From: Eubacteriales bacterium
Lineage (GTDB): Bacteria; Bacillota; Clostridia; Lachnospirales; Lachnospiraceae
DNA: 64,000 nt
Assembly: GCA_030533385.1 (NCBI GenBank)
Contig: JAUNJG010000003.1
Location: 1 to 64,000, forward strand
Reading direction: 5' to 3'
Below are positions 24,901-33,732 of this stretch, piece after piece; within the stretch, counting starts at the first letter, position 1, and the number at the start of each line of letters is the position of its first letter. The notes under the pieces were generated by a model. It worked only from the letters and a program-made list of their open reading frames with translations, was not told the DNA's origin and made no database searches. Position numbers and translations under genes: made by a program.

Positions 24901-25832
24901 TCTCCGCCAATTCTGGCTCCGCATCGACTGCACAACTTCAATCCTCCTATCTCTTCTTTCCTGACCGTCTTTACCGTCCTTTTTAATCCGCTGCACTTTA
25001 AGGACGAATGATATTTCTCTCCATACACTGTGATATAAAAAGAAGAGGGCGTCTTCCCCTGCTCTATACATTTCTCACAGGCATGATACTTGCCTTCTGA
25101 CAATATTTTTTTTGCAGAATCTCCTGCTATTTTCAAACAGATATGACTGCAACTCAGGCTGGTATGATACACACTACCATGTTCCGTCACATAAACCAGC
25201 GTTCCTTCTTCCCCGCCATCCCCCTCTCCATGCTCCGTGTATCCCATGAATATCCTCTGTCTTCCCACAGATCTTCTGGGAACCACATGGACACCGAAGA
25301 AGGGAAGCTCCACCTTCAGGCAATAGGCCGCCCGAACTTCCACCATCTCCCCTTCTGAGACGTCCGAAAGCAGGATACCTCTCCTCCCTCCTTGTATGCA
25401 ATTCTTATCCATGGGAGAGACATCATAAAAATCAGAAAACAACACGGTAACTTGCGCCCGCTGCAATACTGAATTCCAAACTCCACCGGATGCCTCCCCC
25501 TCGTTTCCTGTCTCTTTCCCCGCTTGTTTTACCGCCTCCTGAGCCGCTCGAACCTCCGCTGTCTTAGAGAGAGCAAACTGAATCTTTGCCTCCGTCATCA
25601 AAAGCTGTCCCATCAGCAGCAATGCACAAAGAGCAGACAGGAAAATCGGAAAGACCAGAACTGCTTCCACCGTAGCTGTCCCTTCGCAGGAGGCAAAACG
25701 GGATGCTCTTTTTCTCTTTTGTAACCATGCCGTGGCCTGCGCCTGGAGAGACCGCCTTATTTTTAATATTTTTCTTTTTAAAATCCACGCCAACGGATAA
25801 AAATATAAATTGTCGTATTTTCCAAAGAGCAC
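24897..25832 (-). CDS. TadE/TadG-like protein with duplicated Cys/His module
   Basis: 311 residues. After a basic N-terminus comes the TadE-like segment CEGTATVEAVLVFPIFLSALCALL (about 49-72), with Glu at the fifth mature position. A middle domain is followed by a C-terminal 95 residues holding two related modules: VYVTEHGSVYHTSLSCSHI with YHACEKC, and ITVYGEKYHSSLKCSGL with LCSRCG. The H-x-S-x-x-C ... C-x-x-C pattern suggests a small metal site, similar to tails on secreted nucleases. Start GTG at 25832 is the first possible codon in the frame. Belongs to the Tad operon. Confidence 0.78.
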   Translation of the reverse strand: MLFGKYDNLYFYPLAWILKRKILKIRRSLQAQATAWLQKRKRASRFASCEGTATVEAVLVFPIFLSALCALLLMGQLLMTEAKIQFALSKTAEVRAAQEAVKQAGKETGNEGEASGGVWNSVLQRAQVTVLFSDFYDVSPMDKNCIQGGRRGILLSDVSEGEMVEVRAAYCLKVELPFFGVHVVPRRSVGRQRIFMGYTEHGEGDGGEEGTLVYVTEHGSVYHTSLSCSHICLKIAGDSAKKILSEGKYHACEKCIEQGKTPSSFYITVYGEKYHSSLKCSGLKRTVKTVRKEEIGGLKLCSRCGARIGGE

Positions 25833-25859
25833 CCTGCTTCACCCCCTGCCTCACATCCC

Positions 25860-27410
25860 CTAGTAACTATAATTTCTGCTTAACTCTATCGTGAAACTTT
25901 GATCCCCTCTAACTCCTGTCGCCGGCATGACGGAAAACCATCGGCTGCTTTTTATCTTTCCCTCCCACCGAAAAGAAAACAAACTGTCTTCCATCAAAAA
26001 TCCCGGCTCTTCCAATGCCGTATTCACCTGCATAATGTCCATCATACGAAACAGACGTCTTTCCGAAGACTTTCCGACAGCCAGGAGCAAATTCAAATAC
26101 TCCTCATAACCTGCCGACCCTTTTCCTCCTGTTTTTACCGGCCCTTTGTTTTTTAGAAGAACCGCTATATTATCAAAGGTGACATTCCAGGTGTCCTTTG
26201 ATTTATATAAGGGAACCTTTTGTCCGGAAAAAATCGCATGAACATCCAGCAGCGCCTCTCCAAGACTCATGGAGGCAGTCAGTAAAACCTGCACCGCCTT
26301 TTGCGCCTGGGGAAATCCCAGCACGCCCGTCAGAGCGCCGGATATGGCGGCAGATGTGGCCTTCCACTCACTGTCCCCGGACAGATAGGCATAGTCCGAT
26401 GCAAATCGCAACCCAAATATCCTGTTTGCCACAGCCTTTAAATTTTCTTTATCTTCCACCTCTCCTCCAATCAGATATTCTGTTTCATAGCGCAATCCGC
26501 TTTTTCCTTCTTTCTCATTTCCATATCTTCTAAAGTACTCTGAAATATATCGCAATATGTAATAGTCATCCACGCTCAAATTGATTTCCGGCAACTCTTC
26601 TTTGACAGAAGACAACAGATTTTTCCACCCTTCTACACTGGAAAATGAAAGTCCCCCTTCCAGAAATCCTTTCTTTTCAGAAGCCTTTTTTCCCGATGGG
26701 AGAGCTTCGGAAGAGATGGATAGCCCTGACACCTCCTCTGTATTGTCTATGACGTAAAATAAAATGCCTGCGTCCATAATCTGTGTGAACGTATCCTTAA
26801 TCTCTTTCCACTGCATCCCTCTCCTCTTTGAAAGAGCCTGCTGCTCCTTCGCCGCCTCTGAGGCCACAGGAAGATTCTCCTTCTCTTTTGAATCTTCCGA
26901 TGAAGATGCCTCGTCAATGGCTTTTTGTGCCTCTCCCATATCTTTTTCAATGGTTTCTGCCTCTGCCCGAGATTTTTCTGATGCTTCAAACAGCTTTCTC
27001 CATTTCTGTCTCGCTCTGGCACTCTCGCGGTATTTCATCCATTCCCGAATCTGGTGTTTTAGATACAACCCATCCTCATCCACCGCCGTCTTCTCCTCTG
27101 TCACCGCAAGCTCCCGGCAATCCAGGTCAAAATAACTCTTTTCAGACAGATAATCATCCACATAACTCTCCCCATCAGAAACTATTTGCCCTCTCTCCCG
27201 GGGATCCATAAAAAACACATGGTAATTTTGATATAGCGCCTTGTCGTAATAAGACAGTACATAATTCCCCGCCCCCTGGAAGGCATCTTCCGCCAGGGTG
27301 CTTTCCATATAACTTCTCATCCCTTCCAGAACACAAAAAGCCAGCCCCATAGAGACAAAAAATATCAGAGCAAGATATACGGTAATCTGGCCGCTTTCCT
27401 CTCTGAACAT
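25860..27410 (-). CDS. DUF5702 protein (TadG-like), Tad locus
   Basis: 516 residues. N-terminal prepilin-like helix EESGQITVYLALIFFVSMGLAF followed by a large extracytoplasmic domain with MRSYMESTLAEDAFQGAGNYVLSYYDKALYQNYHVFFMD. DUF5702 proteins occur in the Tad clusters of Clostridia at the place of TadG. A coiled, Glu/Lys-rich section spans about 120-200. The ATG at 27410 shares one base with the Flp stop (TGATG), so translation is coupled to the pilin. Confidence 0.82.
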   Translation of the reverse strand: MFREESGQITVYLALIFFVSMGLAFCVLEGMRSYMESTLAEDAFQGAGNYVLSYYDKALYQNYHVFFMDPRERGQIVSDGESYVDDYLSEKSYFDLDCRELAVTEEKTAVDEDGLYLKHQIREWMKYRESARARQKWRKLFEASEKSRAEAETIEKDMGEAQKAIDEASSSEDSKEKENLPVASEAAKEQQALSKRRGMQWKEIKDTFTQIMDAGILFYVIDNTEEVSGLSISSEALPSGKKASEKKGFLEGGLSFSSVEGWKNLLSSVKEELPEINLSVDDYYILRYISEYFRRYGNEKEGKSGLRYETEYLIGGEVEDKENLKAVANRIFGLRFASDYAYLSGDSEWKATSAAISGALTGVLGFPQAQKAVQVLLTASMSLGEALLDVHAIFSGQKVPLYKSKDTWNVTFDNIAVLLKNKGPVKTGGKGSAGYEEYLNLLLAVGKSSERRLFRMMDIMQVNTALEEPGFLMEDSLFSFRWEGKIKSSRWFSVMPATGVRGDQSFTIELSRNYSY

Positions 27411-27613
27411 CACTGTACCTTTCCCGCATTCGTCTCAATCGTAGAAAAAATAGAAGCCACCACACTCTTAATGTTCGTCTGGAATATGATAACCAGACCG
27501 ATCAGTACCACAATAATCAAAATGACTTCCACCACTCCCATTCCCGCTTCATTTCCCACCGTACTCTGCCATTTTCTCCTCAAAAACATCCATATATCAT
27601 TCCATACCGACAT
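27410..27613 (-). CDS. flp: Flp1-type pilin
   Basis: 67 residues. Basic leader, then GNEAGMGVVEVILIIVVLIGLVIIF: Gly, Val-Val, Glu at the fifth mature position and a long hydrophobic helix, as in Flp1 family major pilins of Firmicutes. The C-terminus is short. ATG at 27613 follows GGGGGAGAAG; a longer frame is unsupported. Likely the major subunit of the pilus assembled by TadA/B/C. Confidence 0.9.
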   Translation of the reverse strand: MSVWNDIWMFLRRKWQSTVGNEAGMGVVEVILIIVVLIGLVIIFQTNIKSVVASIFSTIETNAGKVQ

Positions 27614-27775
27614 TTTTCTTCTCCCCCTTTCATAGAAAATCCCTCTATTTTTTACCACTTTTATTCACGTCTCATTCTTATACCAGCGTGATTACTTTTT
27701 ACCTTACCGGCACAACAGCCTGATTTTTCGCCGACACCACCGACATTACCTACACTTTGACAACCCAGCCCTCCG

Positions 27776-27806
27776 CTAAAAAAAAACCTGTCCTTTCGAC
27801 GGGTTA
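27776..27806 (-). terminator. Terminator overlapping the tadC stop
   Basis: Minus strand AACC-C-GTC-GAAAG-GAC-A-GGTT (one mismatch) followed by nine T. It includes the tadC stop codon, so it may lower readthrough into the pilin operon, allowing a separate flp transcript. Confidence 0.6.
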
Positions 27807-29192
27807 AAATCCCTGGAAACGAAGCATCGCCGGAAACATTACAAGCACCATCACCATCCCAAGAAGAACAATCATGGGAAAAAGAATCTTAGTAGACGCC
27901 TCCTCCCCCTCCCTCTGCGCCTGGGCAATCCTCTGACGAAAGGCTTCCTGCTCCATCTGCTCCAACAGCAGTCTGCCCTCCCTGCTCCCCTTTGACAGCA
28001 CTTGCTGTAAGGTCATGGAAAGCTTCTGGTAAGCCGGCTCCTGAAATCGTTTCCCCCACTGCGAACAAATGTCCTGTTGCCCTGCTCCAAGACGAAGCTG
28101 TTGATCCATTCGCAAAAGTTCCTCAAAAGCATAACTTTTCTTTTTTCCTGCACGAAGCCTGTAATCCGCACCAATTCTATGTATGGAAGAAGCAAGAGAC
28201 AATCCTGCGCCCATATATAAAGTCAGTAAATGTACAATGACTGGAAAATCCTGCATCGTCTCTTTTCGACTTGCCTTCTCCTTCTCCCTAAGTTCCAGTA
28301 CCTGGTGGGAAACCAGCAACAGCAAAGCTCCTCCGCCAAGCAACAACAAGCTTCCTAAAGAAACCTTCTTCTCCTTCTCTACACGAACCTCCCCTTCTTG
28401 CTGTACCACCTGATATTGACCCTGACTTCTTGTCTTCTCCTCCTGCTGCCTTAACTCTCTGATTATGCTGGCAAACGGAGAATGTCTTTTTGCCTTCTGG
28501 TGGGGTTTGATACAAATCTTCATTGACTTTTTCCATACATAATCCTGATATTTTGCCGTGACCACAACTGCTGTGAAAAGACTCCCTCTCTCCTTTAGCC
28601 ACTCTGAGATATCTCCCAAACTTCCATCCAAAAGAATATAGTCTGCATTCTCCGGCTCATAAGTAATAGAAAAAGGCCATCCCGGCAAAGTTTCCTCAAA
28701 CCTAAGAGACTCTTCCACCTGAGAAAGAGAAGCATTGTTCCCCGCCAAGCTGTGTTCCAATTCTCTGAAAAATCGCTTTTTTAAACTTTTTTCTTCTTCC
28801 GGCGAAAGAGACTTCTCTCGAAGCGACAGCACATATCTTCTCTTTTGTCGTCCTCTTCGCAAGGTGACAGCCACCTCCTTCGTACCACCTCCAAAGAGAT
28901 TCCTATCAAAAACAATCGTTTCTCTGCCGGCATATTGTATCCATAAAATCCCCAAAGTCAGCAGCAACAGAAAAATCACTCCCCAGAATGCCAACATTCC
29001 TTCCTGCAACAAAAACTGCTCTGCTCTTCGCATCAGTTGTTCTTCTGATTCGGAATATTGGTTTCGCATTCTTTCTTTGATATTGGATACCGACCTGCGC
29101 CTCCATTCACCCGGCAGCCGCACATACATCCATCTTACCGGTCTTTCCAAAAAATTCCGAATGAAGACGAATCCTCTGTCCACTAACTTCAT
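27804..29192 (-). CDS. tadC: Tad platform protein TadC-like
   Basis: 462 residues, longer than usual. A TM helix near 65-85 begins an N-terminal half with a soluble insertion (about 90-265) that contains many charged residues, then helices near 280-300 and a T2SSF domain (about 320-430: FPVIVHLLTLYMGAGLSLASSIHRIG ... MEQEAFRQRIAQAQREGEEASTKILFPMI) and the final membrane helix. TadC pairs with TadB as the inner-membrane platform for Flp pilus assembly. It is separated from tadB by 227 bp with no gene I can support. Confidence 0.85.
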   Translation of the reverse strand: MKLVDRGFVFIRNFLERPVRWMYVRLPGEWRRRSVSNIKERMRNQYSESEEQLMRRAEQFLLQEGMLAFWGVIFLLLLTLGILWIQYAGRETIVFDRNLFGGGTKEVAVTLRRGRQKRRYVLSLREKSLSPEEEKSLKKRFFRELEHSLAGNNASLSQVEESLRFEETLPGWPFSITYEPENADYILLDGSLGDISEWLKERGSLFTAVVVTAKYQDYVWKKSMKICIKPHQKAKRHSPFASIIRELRQQEEKTRSQGQYQVVQQEGEVRVEKEKKVSLGSLLLLGGGALLLLVSHQVLELREKEKASRKETMQDFPVIVHLLTLYMGAGLSLASSIHRIGADYRLRAGKKKSYAFEELLRMDQQLRLGAGQQDICSQWGKRFQEPAYQKLSMTLQQVLSKGSREGRLLLEQMEQEAFRQRIAQAQREGEEASTKILFPMIVLLGMVMVLVMFPAMLRFQGF

Positions 29193-29419
29193 TCTGCCTC
29201 CTTTTTACGATACTTTTTAATTGCATACGGCGATTCCAACCACAAAGTCTTCTATTTACAGCTCATGGTTCCCATGTAAACTGTCACATTCCTGTCCTTT
29301 TAAAATCACCTGTGAAAAAGACAAGCTCTCACCTGCATAATTTTATTGTCCCGTAAGACTCCTGTTTTTTTGTGAACCGTCCATTCGTCTAAATCCGACG
29401 GGATTACGGTAGCCTTATT

Positions 29420-30181
29420 TCAAAATCTGATATCCATAATCCGCTCCGTCCAGAAATAACTGCAAAGCACCGTCAAAATCACCACTGTCATCAAAATATT
29501 TCCCACGACTGTCTCATAAATGCTGTCCACATAGCCCGGATTGGCAACTCGAAGGTAAAACAATACGCCAAAGGGCATCATAAGCATGATATTCTTTTCA
29601 AAAACCCTTCCACTCAATGTCGCTTTCCACTCTTCCTCTGCATCCATTCTGCCCTGTAAACGCTCCATGGCATTTTTTAAAATCTCCACCATATTACCGC
29701 CTGTACTCCTGGCAATATTTAACACGACAGCAAACTCATAGATTTCATCCACGCCAGTTTCCTCGGCATATTCTAAAAAAAGCTGTTCCGGCGCACGGTG
29801 AAGATCCATGCCTCTCACGATTCTTTTTATCTGAAACAACGTAGGATTTTTTTCCGAAGGATATAGTTCTTTCAGTTCCGGCAACAGCCTGCGGCAGGCA
29901 TTTTCCATGGAATATCCCGCCTGCAAAGATGTCATTAACGACTGCAATACTTCCCGAAATCCTTGAATATACTGCCGGGCAAGTCTGTCTGTTTTCTTCT
30001 TTTTCACAATGCAAAAGATGGGGACCAAAAGAATTTGCAGGGGTAGCATCCACAAAATGTTGTTATAGCAAAGCTCCGCCAGAAGATAGAGCAGCCCTTC
30101 CGATGACAGCAAGACGGACAAGACACCTGTCCATTCCTTAAACACCTCTATCTCCCTCCACCTCTTTTGCCATGCTCTCAT
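29420..30181 (-). CDS. tadB: Tad platform protein TadB-like
   Basis: 253 residues. Two N-terminal hydrophobic helices (about 20-60), a cytosolic T2SSF domain (GFREVLQSLMTSLQAGYSMENACRR ... VLNIARSTGGNMVEILKNAMERLQ) and C-terminal membrane segments. The ATG at 30181 follows GGAGGTG and lies inside the end of tadA, giving a 44-nt overlap and tight coupling. Confidence 0.88.
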   Translation of the reverse strand: MRAWQKRWREIEVFKEWTGVLSVLLSSEGLLYLLAELCYNNILWMLPLQILLVPIFCIVKKKKTDRLARQYIQGFREVLQSLMTSLQAGYSMENACRRLLPELKELYPSEKNPTLFQIKRIVRGMDLHRAPEQLFLEYAEETGVDEIYEFAVVLNIARSTGGNMVEILKNAMERLQGRMDAEEEWKATLSGRVFEKNIMLMMPFGVLFYLRVANPGYVDSIYETVVGNILMTVVILTVLCSYFWTERIMDIRF

Positions 30182-31406
30182 AAAACACCTCCATTCCCCT
30201 CTCATACTCCTCCAGACATCCGTAGGTGCGAAGTCTTTCTTTATTTCTCAATGCCTCCTCCGCTCGCAGCCTTCCTCCTTTTTCCGATGGGTGATACAAA
30301 AACAGCGGATTCAGGTGATACTCCTCCCCCTCCCAATCCAAAACCTCATAAATCTCCATCAACTTCCTCTCTCCGGAGGGGAGCCGCCCAAGATGGATTA
30401 AAATGTCCATCGAGGATGCAATCAGCCCCTGAACGGCACGCAGCGGAATGTCCATCCCCATCAATACCATCGTCTCCAGCCTGCGCAGCGCATCCCGACA
30501 GGAATTTCCATGAATGGAACTAAAAGAACCACTGTGTCCCGTGGACACCGCCTGCAACATGGAGATGGCCTCCTCTCCTCTCACCTCCCCCACGATAATC
30601 CTCGTAGGCCTCATTCTCAGACTCGCTTTGATGAGATCCTTCATGGCAATCTCATTCATCCCTTCCACATTGGCATTTCGGGTTTCCAGGCGCACCAGAT
30701 TATCCACATGATAAAACTGTAGCTCTGCGGAATCCTCTATGGTAATAATCCGCTCATCGGGAAGAATATACTGTGCCAGCGCATTGAGCAGAGAAGACTT
30801 TCCCGAATTGGTCGCACCGCTGATCAAAATACTGTAGCGAGACTTGACCAGACACTCTAAAACCACCGCAAGCTGCGGCGGAAACTCCCCATAGCCCACC
30901 AACTTTTCTATCGTCATGCCACCTTTTTGGAACTTGCGGATAGTGATAACCGGCCCTTCCAATGATACCGGCGGGAGAACGACATGCACCCGGGATCCAT
31001 CGGGAAGCCTTCCATCGGCGATGGGCACGGACTCATTGACCATGCGATTAAGCGGAGCAATCATCTGATCAATGAGACGATACACTTCCTGTTCATCGGC
31101 AAATCCGGCTTCCGCCCTCCGCAGTTTTCCATTTTGTTCAATGAATATCTTGGAAGCGCCGATCACCATAATCTCCGTGACGCTGTCATCTCTCAGATAA
31201 TCTTCCAGAACATCAAATCCTCTTATTGAATAAAACAGCTTTTCTCTGAGACTCCTTTTTTCTGTCAAAGTTCCATAATAGCTGCGTCCTTCCCTCAAAA
31301 TCGCCCGGTCTATCTCCCGATAAAGCTCCTCGTCCGTCGTCTGTGCATTTCCATCCATCTGACGCAGCACCTCATGACGCAGCCTTTGCTTATCAAACTG
31401 CTCCAT
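30138..31406 (-). CDS. tadA: Tad/Cpa secretion ATPase
   Basis: 422 residues, CpaF/TadA family hexameric ATPase that powers Flp pilus assembly. N-terminal helical region, then Walker A GATNSGKSS (197-205), Asp box ITIEDSAELQF, the arginine-rich SLRMRPTRIIVGEVRGEEA (Walker B) and His box LQAVSTGHSGSFSSIH. Preceded directly by the tadZ-like gene (stop and start 1 nt apart) and overlapped by tadB. Confidence 0.95.
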   Translation of the reverse strand: MEQFDKQRLRHEVLRQMDGNAQTTDEELYREIDRAILREGRSYYGTLTEKRSLREKLFYSIRGFDVLEDYLRDDSVTEIMVIGASKIFIEQNGKLRRAEAGFADEQEVYRLIDQMIAPLNRMVNESVPIADGRLPDGSRVHVVLPPVSLEGPVITIRKFQKGGMTIEKLVGYGEFPPQLAVVLECLVKSRYSILISGATNSGKSSLLNALAQYILPDERIITIEDSAELQFYHVDNLVRLETRNANVEGMNEIAMKDLIKASLRMRPTRIIVGEVRGEEAISMLQAVSTGHSGSFSSIHGNSCRDALRRLETMVLMGMDIPLRAVQGLIASSMDILIHLGRLPSGERKLMEIYEVLDWEGEEYHLNPLFLYHPSEKGGRLRAEEALRNKERLRTYGCLEEYERGMEVFYESMAKEVEGDRGV

Positions 31407-32255
31407 CTAAAACTCCTCCCGGTATCGTCTCTCACACCGACCAGAAAACCGCCCCGCCTTTGCACACATCGCCTGCTCCACATAGTCACAGGACATATGC
31501 CTTCTTTGATGGCTCTGACAGTCTACCAAAATCAGTACGTCAAGCAGTGGAGCCAGCAAAGAAAATACGCCGCTCCCTGTTCCCACATAAATGTCTCCCC
31601 ACTCTCCCTCCTCTCTCAGACGGTCAAAAAACCAGCGGTACTCCTCTTCTTTCAGTTCCAAAAGATCATAGAACACAGGCGGAGAATCTATAAACCACAT
31701 ACCGTCCTCTTCCGCTGCCATCTCTTTTGCCCTGACAGAAACCTCCGGATCCTTCAGACCGATGTAATAACATAAATCCCCCATATTTCCCCTGTCATTC
31801 TGAAAATCTCCCACATCCTCCATGCCGAGATAGAGGTCTCCCGGCTTCATCAGACAGCCGGCAATCCTCCGGAGTTCCTCCTCATACACCGGAGAAAATA
31901 CGGCATATAACTTTTTCTTTTTGAGATGGGCCTCCTGCGCCTGCCCCAGACGGACTCCCCGTCTCTCCATAAGAGACAAAAGCTCCTTAGGTGCGTGATA
32001 TCTGCAAAAATGTCCTTCTTTCTCTTCATCGGATATCAGGATGCTCCGACTCTGTATCTCCGGAGGCAACTCTTCTTTTAAATCTCTCATAAACGTCTCT
32101 CCCAGCAGATAGCAATCTGCCCTTTCCTCACAAGACAACAGCATGTCAGGGAGAGTAAAACTATGAATACGCAGAGGGCCATCCCAATGAGACTCCAGGT
32201 ACTTTCCAAGACGCAGGCCGTATTCACCGTATTCTCCTATTACTATAATAAACAT
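31407..32255 (-). CDS. TadZ/CpaE-position protein, degenerate
   Basis: 282 residues at the usual place of TadZ/CpaE, upstream of tadA. The N-terminus FIIVIGEYGEYGLRLGKYLE could be a receiver-like strand-helix start; the second half has ARM-like spacing, and GSGVFSLLAPLLDVLILVD resembles the region of CpaE after its Walker motifs, but no intact P-loop is seen. TadZ proteins are MinD/ParA-like localisation factors with atypical ATP sites. Identification rests mainly on gene order; protein could also be a novel component. Ribosome-binding site GGAGGTG precedes the ATG. Confidence 0.6.
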   Translation of the reverse strand: MFIIVIGEYGEYGLRLGKYLESHWDGPLRIHSFTLPDMLLSCEERADCYLLGETFMRDLKEELPPEIQSRSILISDEEKEGHFCRYHAPKELLSLMERRGVRLGQAQEAHLKKKKLYAVFSPVYEEELRRIAGCLMKPGDLYLGMEDVGDFQNDRGNMGDLCYYIGLKDPEVSVRAKEMAAEEDGMWFIDSPPVFYDLLELKEEEYRWFFDRLREEGEWGDIYVGTGSGVFSLLAPLLDVLILVDCQSHQRRHMSCDYVEQAMCAKAGRFSGRCERRYREEF

Positions 32256-32283
32256 TTTTGCACCTCCTGTTTATCACACCCAT

Positions 32284-32312
32284 AATATACCTTATTTTAC
32301 ATTTTATGTCAA
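32284..32312 (-). promoter_or_regulatory. Near-consensus sigma-A promoter for the Tad operon
   Basis: Minus strand TTGACA, 17-bp spacer, TATATT, ending 29 bp before the tadZ-like start. A consensus -35 with ideal spacing suggests good basal expression. The region is very AT-rich and shared with the divergent bofA gene. Confidence 0.8.
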
Positions 32313-32455
32313 TTATATTTTTACATTTCTTCTATTTTTTTACATTTCTTTATAAAAATTCTCACCCTCACAGACGGACAGAGAATATCCCACACATTTT
32401 TTTCATTCTCTCTCATAATCTGTAACATAGTATCATCACCGGGAGGACGTCGCCC

Positions 32456-32728
32456 ATGAGCCACAACCTTCTTATCTTGCTCCCCGTCGCCGTAGCCTTT
32501 TTTCTGTGTATTGCTTCTTCCATAAAAAAAAGACCCACCTTGCTGCTTTCCCTGCTGGGACGCAGCACTGCGGGTCTGTGCTATATTTATTTTGTCAATA
32601 TGTTCTGCACCGCAAGGGGCATTTCCACCGGTCTGGGCATCAATCCTATCACCCTGCTTTTTTCCGCACTTTTGGGAATCCCCGGTGCCATGCTCTCCTT
32701 CGCTCTGAGACTGACGACATATTTTTGA
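32456..32728 (+). CDS. bofA: BofA-family regulator of pro-sigma-K processing
   Basis: 90 residues, two or three membrane helices. The signature ISTGLGINPITLLFSALLGIPG is conserved in BofA. BofA holds the SpoIVFB protease inactive in the outer forespore membrane of Bacillus until the engulfment checkpoint passes; whether this organism uses the same checkpoint is unknown. Ribosome-binding site GGGAGGA. Transcribed away from the Tad operon; convergent with the DUF1002 gene. Confidence 0.85.
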   Translation: MSHNLLILLPVAVAFFLCIASSIKKRPTLLLSLLGRSTAGLCYIYFVNMFCTARGISTGLGINPITLLFSALLGIPGAMLSFALRLTTYF

Positions 32729-32801
32729 CGCTCCTACCCAAAATAGGAAGCCGCAAAAAACAGCCCGCCATCCTCAAACTCTTTTCGATATTCTCTCGAT
32801 A

Positions 32802-33671
32802 CTAAAATCCGAAAAAACTTAAAATCTTAGCTAAAAACGCCTTGATGGCCGCAAAAATACCTTCCGTATTTACATTCAGCTTACTGAGTTCTTCATAAAT
32901 GTCGGCGGCCTGTTCTTTGATTTTTTCCACATTTAAATCCAGATTGCTGATTTTATCCATCAACTCTGCTATCTGCTGACGCTGTTCCTCAGTCAACTCT
33001 ATCTGAATCTTTTCTTCGCAGTCAGAAATCACCCCTTCGATGCCCTTCTCCGTCTTCACATCAGAAGAGAGAACTTCCTCCTTAATCAACGCCAAAAGCT
33101 GCTCTGCCTTGTCGGAATCTCCGATGGACGAAGCCAGCTCACTGGTCACTACCAGCTCGTTTGTTGCCGCATCCTTGCTCTCCTCACTGATCGGCTCTCC
33201 CGTCATCTCCTCGTAGGCTCTCATAGCTCCCACCAAAGCGGCCGTCCCGGTTATGTTAAAAGGCCCTGCCACCACCACATCTGCATCGGAAATTCCTGCT
33301 GTGGTCAGGGCATTCTCATACATTCCCTCCGTACAATAGGTGATATTCTTCGTCGTCACGTCAATACCGGAACCTTTCTTTGTTTTTTCAATGAAAACGG
33401 AAGACAACGCCCTGCTCCCGATGACGGAGGCGCTTAAATAATTATCCAGATAAGTATGTTCATCTTCGTTGGTAATCTCCACCACCATATAGTCGTCCAG
33501 ACTATCTTCCCTCACGTCCAGGAGACGAAGAACCTCCTCTTTTTCTTTTTGATTCAAATCGGCTCCCAGAGATAAATACGGCTTTTCTACACTATCCGCC
33601 AACGCTGTAAAGGGGCAGCTCATAACACCTGCCATCAAAACGGCAGATGCGGCCCATATTTTTTTCCTCAT
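32802..33671 (-). CDS. Secreted DUF1002 protein
   Basis: 289 residues with a signal peptide (MRKKIWAASAVLMAGVMSCPFTALA, cleavage after ALA). The mature part fits DUF1002: LSLGADLNQKEKEEVLRLLDV, NITYCTEGMYENALTTAGISDADVVVAGPFNITGTAALVGAMRAYE, then a helical tail rich in Glu and Lys. Extracellular, unknown function; widely found in Clostridia and Bacilli. ATG at 33671 with AAAGGAGAG. Located 61 bp after the YfhO gene. Confidence 0.88.
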   Translation of the reverse strand: MRKKIWAASAVLMAGVMSCPFTALADSVEKPYLSLGADLNQKEKEEVLRLLDVREDSLDDYMVVEITNEDEHTYLDNYLSASVIGSRALSSVFIEKTKKGSGIDVTTKNITYCTEGMYENALTTAGISDADVVVAGPFNITGTAALVGAMRAYEEMTGEPISEESKDAATNELVVTSELASSIGDSDKAEQLLALIKEEVLSSDVKTEKGIEGVISDCEEKIQIELTEEQRQQIAELMDKISNLDLNVEKIKEQAADIYEELSKLNVNTEGIFAAIKAFLAKILSFFGF

Positions 33672-33732
33672 AAACAAACCACTCTCCTTTGGAAATTCTG
33701 TCTTTCTATGCTGCCATATGCACCATATTATA

